A stretch of 64,000 nucleotides of DNA from positions 88,492-152,491 of the forward strand of contig NZ_BMTN01000021.1 in NCBI RefSeq assembly GCF_014649695.1, read 5' to 3'. The notes below the pieces were generated by a model, which saw only the letters and a program-made list of their open reading frames with translations, did not search any database and had not been told where the DNA came from. Source of the DNA: Streptomyces kurssanovii (lineage in GTDB: Bacteria > Actinomycetota > Actinomycetes > Streptomycetales > Streptomycetaceae). Below, piece by piece: positions 61,230-64,000 of the stretch (position 1 is its first letter; every line of letters begins with the position of its first letter). Both the position numbers and the translations under genes were made by a program.

Positions 61230-62339
61230 TTACTTGATGCCGAGACCGGCGTCCTGGACCGGCGGCTGTCCTTCGTTCTTGAGGACCTTGTTCAGCAGCC
61301 TGAGGTCGAAGATGCCCTGCAGATCGGGCTTGTCCAGCAGGCCGACCCTGACGGCGTGCTCCGCCTCGGTGGCGAGGGTGGCCGCCAGCGGGTCGTAGGT
61401 GAACCGGATGGACTTCCACGCCGGAGCCAGGATGTCCGCCGGCAGCTCCTTCCCGGTGTCGGCCTTGAGCTGGGTGTTCGCTGCGGCCTGTGCTGTGCCG
61501 GGGTTGGCCTTGATCCAGGCGGTCGTCTTGACCGTGCCGCGCAGGACGGCTTCCACGACGCCCGGGTGCTCCTCGAGGAACGTCTGCGAGACGATGACGT
61601 TCGTGACGATGAACCTCTCGTCCGGCCACAGGGCGGCCTCGTCGATCAGTACCTTCGCGCCCTCGGCGACGAGCTTGGACGCGATCGGCTCCGGCACCCA
61701 GGCGCCGTCGATGGAGCCGGACTTGTAGGCGGTCGGGGCGACCTTGTTGTCCGTGCGGAATACCGAGACGTCGCCCTTGCCGCTCTCGGGGTCGACCTTC
61801 CAGCCCTTCTCCGAGAGCCAGTTGAGGAACGCGACGTCCTGTGTGTTGCCCTTCTGCGGGGTGGCAATCCGCTTGCCCTTGACGTCGTCCAGCGACTTGA
61901 TCTTGTCGGGGTTGACGACGAACTTCACACCGCCGGAGGCGGCACCGGAGATGATCCGGAGGTTCCTGCCCTTGGACTTCACAAAGGCGTTGATCGACGG
62001 CGAGGGGCCGATGAAGCCGATGTCGAGAGAGTCGCCGTTGAGGGCTTCGATCGCGGACGGACCGGCGTTGAAGGTCGCGTACTCGGCCTTGGTGCCACCC
62101 AGTTCCTTCTGGATAAGGCCCTGCCGGCGGCCTATCAGGGCAGTGGCGTGCGTGAGGTTGGGGAAGTAGCCGATCTTGACCGTGTGGAGACCGTCGATCT
62201 TCTTGCCGCCAGCGGTGACCTGTGTCTGGTCCTTCTTCGTGGGCTCCGCTGCGGACCCATAGCCGCAGCCGGTGGTCACCAATCCGAGGAAGGAGAGGGC
62301 CGTGGCGGCCAGGCCGCGGCGCAGGGTGCTGGCAAGCAT
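61230..62339 (-). CDS. ssuA: Aliphatic sulfonate-type substrate-binding lipoprotein (SsuA-like)
   Basis: 369 aa. The N-terminus LRRGLAATALSFLGLVTTGC is a lipoprotein signal peptide with a slightly unusual lipobox ending TTGC. The mature part is an NMT1/SsuA periplasmic-binding fold: KIGYFPNLTHATALIGRRQG, EYATFNAGPSAIEALNGDSLDIGFIGPSPS, KGKRIATPQKGNTQDVAFL and DGAWVPEPIASKLV. ATG 62339 marks the signal peptide start; the longer open frame to 63236 is antisense to cysN coding and has no support. Delivers an organosulfur compound or sulfate to SsuBC. Confidence 0.9.
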   Translation of the reverse strand: MLASTLRRGLAATALSFLGLVTTGCGYGSAAEPTKKDQTQVTAGGKKIDGLHTVKIGYFPNLTHATALIGRRQGLIQKELGGTKAEYATFNAGPSAIEALNGDSLDIGFIGPSPSINAFVKSKGRNLRIISGAASGGVKFVVNPDKIKSLDDVKGKRIATPQKGNTQDVAFLNWLSEKGWKVDPESGKGDVSVFRTDNKVAPTAYKSGSIDGAWVPEPIASKLVAEGAKVLIDEAALWPDERFIVTNVIVSQTFLEEHPGVVEAVLRGTVKTTAWIKANPGTAQAAANTQLKADTGKELPADILAPAWKSIRFTYDPLAATLATEAEHAVRVGLLDKPDLQGIFDLRLLNKVLKNEGQPPVQDAGLGIK

Positions 62340-62455
62340 GGGAGAACGTCCTCTCGTTGGCCCGGCGGTCACGCTGCCCTGGCAGGACCGGGGCCGGGCC
62401 GGAATGTCGTCGTGCTCTTCGATCGGTACCGGACAGCTGTGTCTGCCGGTCATCT

Positions 62456-63817
62456 CTAGAAGTTCCACCCCTCGTCGTCCTGGACGGTTGGGGTCTTGGC
62501 GGCGAAGGAGTCGCCGGCCATGCCGGCCGCCAGGGTGGTGCCGTCGGCCGGGTCGATCAGCAGGAAGGACCCGGTGCGACGCGAGTCGGCGTAGGCGTCG
62601 AGCGCGAGGGGCTCGGCGGTGCGTACGGCGATCCGGCCGATGTCGTTGGCCACCAGCTGTCCGGGGTTGGGGTGCTGGGAGAGGTCGTCCAGCGTCAGCC
62701 GTGAAGGGATCTCCTTCACGATCGCCTTCACGGTGCGGGTGGTGTGTTTGAGCAGCACCCGCGCGCCCACCGTCAGCGGTTGGTCGGCCACATGGCAGAC
62801 CGTCGCGACGACGTCCTGTGTGGTGGCCGGGGCGCTCGCGGTCGGCGCGATCAGGTCGCCGCGCGAGATGTCGATGTCGTCCGCCAGGCGGAGGGTGACC
62901 GACTGCGGAGCCCAGGCGATGTCCACGCTTTCGCCGAGCGCGTCGATGCCTTCGATGACGCTGCTGCGACCGGAGGGCAGCACCGTCACCGGCTCGCCCA
63001 CGCGCAGCACACCGGAGGCGATCTGGCCGGCGTACCCGCGGTAGTCGGGGTGCTCGGCGGTCTGCGGGCGGATGACGTACTGCACCGGGAAACGCGCCGG
63101 GTACGCCGTCAGGTCGTGGCTGACGGGCACGGTCTCCAGGTGCTCGAGCACCGTCGGGCCGCCGTACCAGTCCATGTTCGCCGACGGCTCCACCACGTTG
63201 TCCCCGGCGAGCGCCGAGATCGGGATCGCGGTGCACCAGTTTTCCTGGGGGTTGCCCCCAGGCCCCCAGCCCGGGACGCCCAGCTCGGAGGCGTAGGAGG
63301 TGAACTCCTCGGCGATGGAGGCGAAGACCACTTCCTGGTAGCCGACGAGGTCCATCTTGTTGACGGCGAGGACCACCTGCGGCACCCGCAGCAGGGCGGC
63401 GACGGCCGCGTGCCGGCGGGTCTGCTCCACCACGCCGTTGCGCGCGTCGACCAGGACCACGGCCAGCTCGGCGGTCGAGGCGCCGGTGACCATGTTCCGG
63501 GTGTACTGCACGTGTCCGGGGGTGTCGGCCAGGATGAACCGGCGGCGTGCGGTGGCGAAGTAGCGGTAGGCGACGTCGATGGTGATGCCCTGCTCCCGCT
63601 CGGCCCGCAGGCCGTCGGTGAGGAGGGCCAGGTCGGGGGCGCCCTGGCCGCGGTCGGCGGAGACCCGCTCCACGGCCTCCAGCTGGTCCTCCAGGACCGA
63701 CTTGGAGTCGTGCAGCAGGCGGCCGACCAGGGTGGACTTGCCGTCGTCGACGGAACCGGCGGTCGCGAAGCGCAGCAGCGTGGTGGCGCTCAGCTGCTCG
63801 GTGGTGGTGCTGGTCAT
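62456..63817 (-). CDS. cysN: Sulfate adenylyltransferase subunit 1 (GTPase CysN)
   Basis: 453 aa; GTPase that drives ATP sulfurylase (with CysD) to form adenosine 5'-phosphosulfate. G1 AGSVDDGKSTLVGRLLHDSK, switch I ERE/QGITIDVAYRYF, G3 LADTPGHVQYTRNM, G4 AVNKMDLVGY, G5 ISALAGDNV, followed by EF-Tu-like beta barrels (PVQYVIRP, YRGYAGQIASGVLRVGEPVTVL). There is no fused APS kinase (CysC) domain. ATG 63817 is 2 bp after the cysD stop. Confidence 0.95.
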   Translation of the reverse strand: MTSTTTEQLSATTLLRFATAGSVDDGKSTLVGRLLHDSKSVLEDQLEAVERVSADRGQGAPDLALLTDGLRAEREQGITIDVAYRYFATARRRFILADTPGHVQYTRNMVTGASTAELAVVLVDARNGVVEQTRRHAAVAALLRVPQVVLAVNKMDLVGYQEVVFASIAEEFTSYASELGVPGWGPGGNPQENWCTAIPISALAGDNVVEPSANMDWYGGPTVLEHLETVPVSHDLTAYPARFPVQYVIRPQTAEHPDYRGYAGQIASGVLRVGEPVTVLPSGRSSVIEGIDALGESVDIAWAPQSVTLRLADDIDISRGDLIAPTASAPATTQDVVATVCHVADQPLTVGARVLLKHTTRTVKAIVKEIPSRLTLDDLSQHPNPGQLVANDIGRIAVRTAEPLALDAYADSRRTGSFLLIDPADGTTLAAGMAGDSFAAKTPTVQDDEGWNF

Positions 63818-63819
63818 GG

Positions 63820-64000
63820 CTAGAAGTACCCTTCGCGCTTGCGGTCTTCCATCGCGGCCTCGGACAGCTTGTCGTCGGCTCGTGTCGCGCCCCGCTCGGT
63901 CAGGCGGGAGACGGCGATCTCGGCGATCACGGCGTCGAGCGTGGTGGCGTCGGAGTCGACGGCACCGGTGCAGGACATGTCACCGACGGTGCGGTAGCGG
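63820..64000 (-). CDS. cysD: Sulfate adenylyltransferase subunit 2 (CysD), 3' end only
   Basis: The last 60 codons of the ATP-sulfurylase catalytic subunit run to the window edge: RYRTVGDMSCTGAVDSDA, ATTLDAVIAEIAVSRLTERG and the family C-terminus EDRKREGYF, then TAG. CysD binds ATP and sulfate in a PP-loop pyrophosphatase fold; that part lies beyond the window. First visible gene of the minus-strand cysDN-ssuABC operon. Confidence 0.93.
   Translation of the reverse strand, partial: RYRTVGDMSCTGAVDSDATTLDAVIAEIAVSRLTERGATRADDKLSEAAMEDRKREGYF

Noticed and set aside
61230-63236. 668-aa substrate-binding protein
   Set aside because: The lipoprotein signal peptide begins at 62339; the rest of the frame is out of phase with cysN on the same strand.

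Overview
This 64 kb window is a piece of the conserved core chromosome of a Streptomyces (very high GC, codon wobble positions mostly G/C, GTG and TTG starts). The diagnostic genes are the principal sigma factor HrdB at the left edge, both topoisomerase IV subunits (ParE, ParC), the FtsZ regulator SepH, CutRS, and the DUF4193/dUTPase/DUF3710 block. From memory, this order matches the S. coelicolor region that starts at hrdB (SCO5820).

Layout. 0-5.3 kb: hrdB (5' end outside the window), a secreted trypsin-like protease, a small zinc-ribbon protein, parE. 5.4-12 kb: a LuxR-type two-component pair whose kinase is frameshifted, a DUF485/ActP-like carboxylate symporter pair, and a CitA/CitB-type two-component system on the other strand. 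12.1-14.3 kb: a scar region with the tail of a parallel beta-helix (probable GH87 glucanase) gene joined directly to a LacI-type regulator without its first helix, followed by about 0.9 kb of inverted repeats. 14.3-23.5 kb: a CobW-like GTPase, parC, a catalytic/non-catalytic M16 peptidase pair, a c-di-AMP riboswitch in front of a secreted M23 peptidase, a GntR regulator and HPr. 23.6-32 kb: a GNAT/acyl-CoA-synthetase fusion (Pat-type lysine acetyltransferase), DUF5998, a phosphodiesterase, thymidine kinase, a glyoxalase-fold protein, a sulfurtransferase and SepH. 32.6-37.2 kb: a sugar-lactone oxidase overlapping an MFS transporter, ferrochelatase and inositol monophosphatase, then a 0.2 kb element with perfect 31-bp terminal inverted repeats. 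37.5-44.9 kb: a 55-aa protein, CutRS, DUF4193, an EcsC-like protein, DUF3093, a thioesterase, dUTPase, DUF3710 and an orphan LolD-like ATPase.

45-53.3 kb is a potassium-control block: KdpD and KdpE (no kdpFABC in view), an OB-fold protein and a DUF3159 membrane protein, two TrkA-type RCK proteins (CeoB/CeoC-like), and a KimA-like APC permease. KimA proteins and the riboswitch class at 21.2 kb both respond to c-di-AMP elsewhere, so this second messenger may link osmotic and cell-wall functions across the window.

53.3-59.5 kb: an RNA uridine methyltransferase gene is followed by an accessory-looking block. A diverged second copy of the gene's last codons, with its stop codon, lies 4.4 kb downstream. 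Between the copies are a low-complexity membrane protein and a membrane NodB-like/GT2 fusion whose deacetylase metal-site motifs are altered. Three pairs of an 8-bp motif, each pair with an 11-bp period, lie near the block's edges. This looks like an old integration at the 3' end of the methyltransferase gene. 59.5-64 kb: the minus-strand sulfur operon cysD-cysN-ssuA-ssuB-ssuC, cut by the window end.

At least seven genes have a TANNNT-like -10 box 6-8 nt before the start codon and no Shine-Dalgarno sequence, which suggests leaderless mRNAs.
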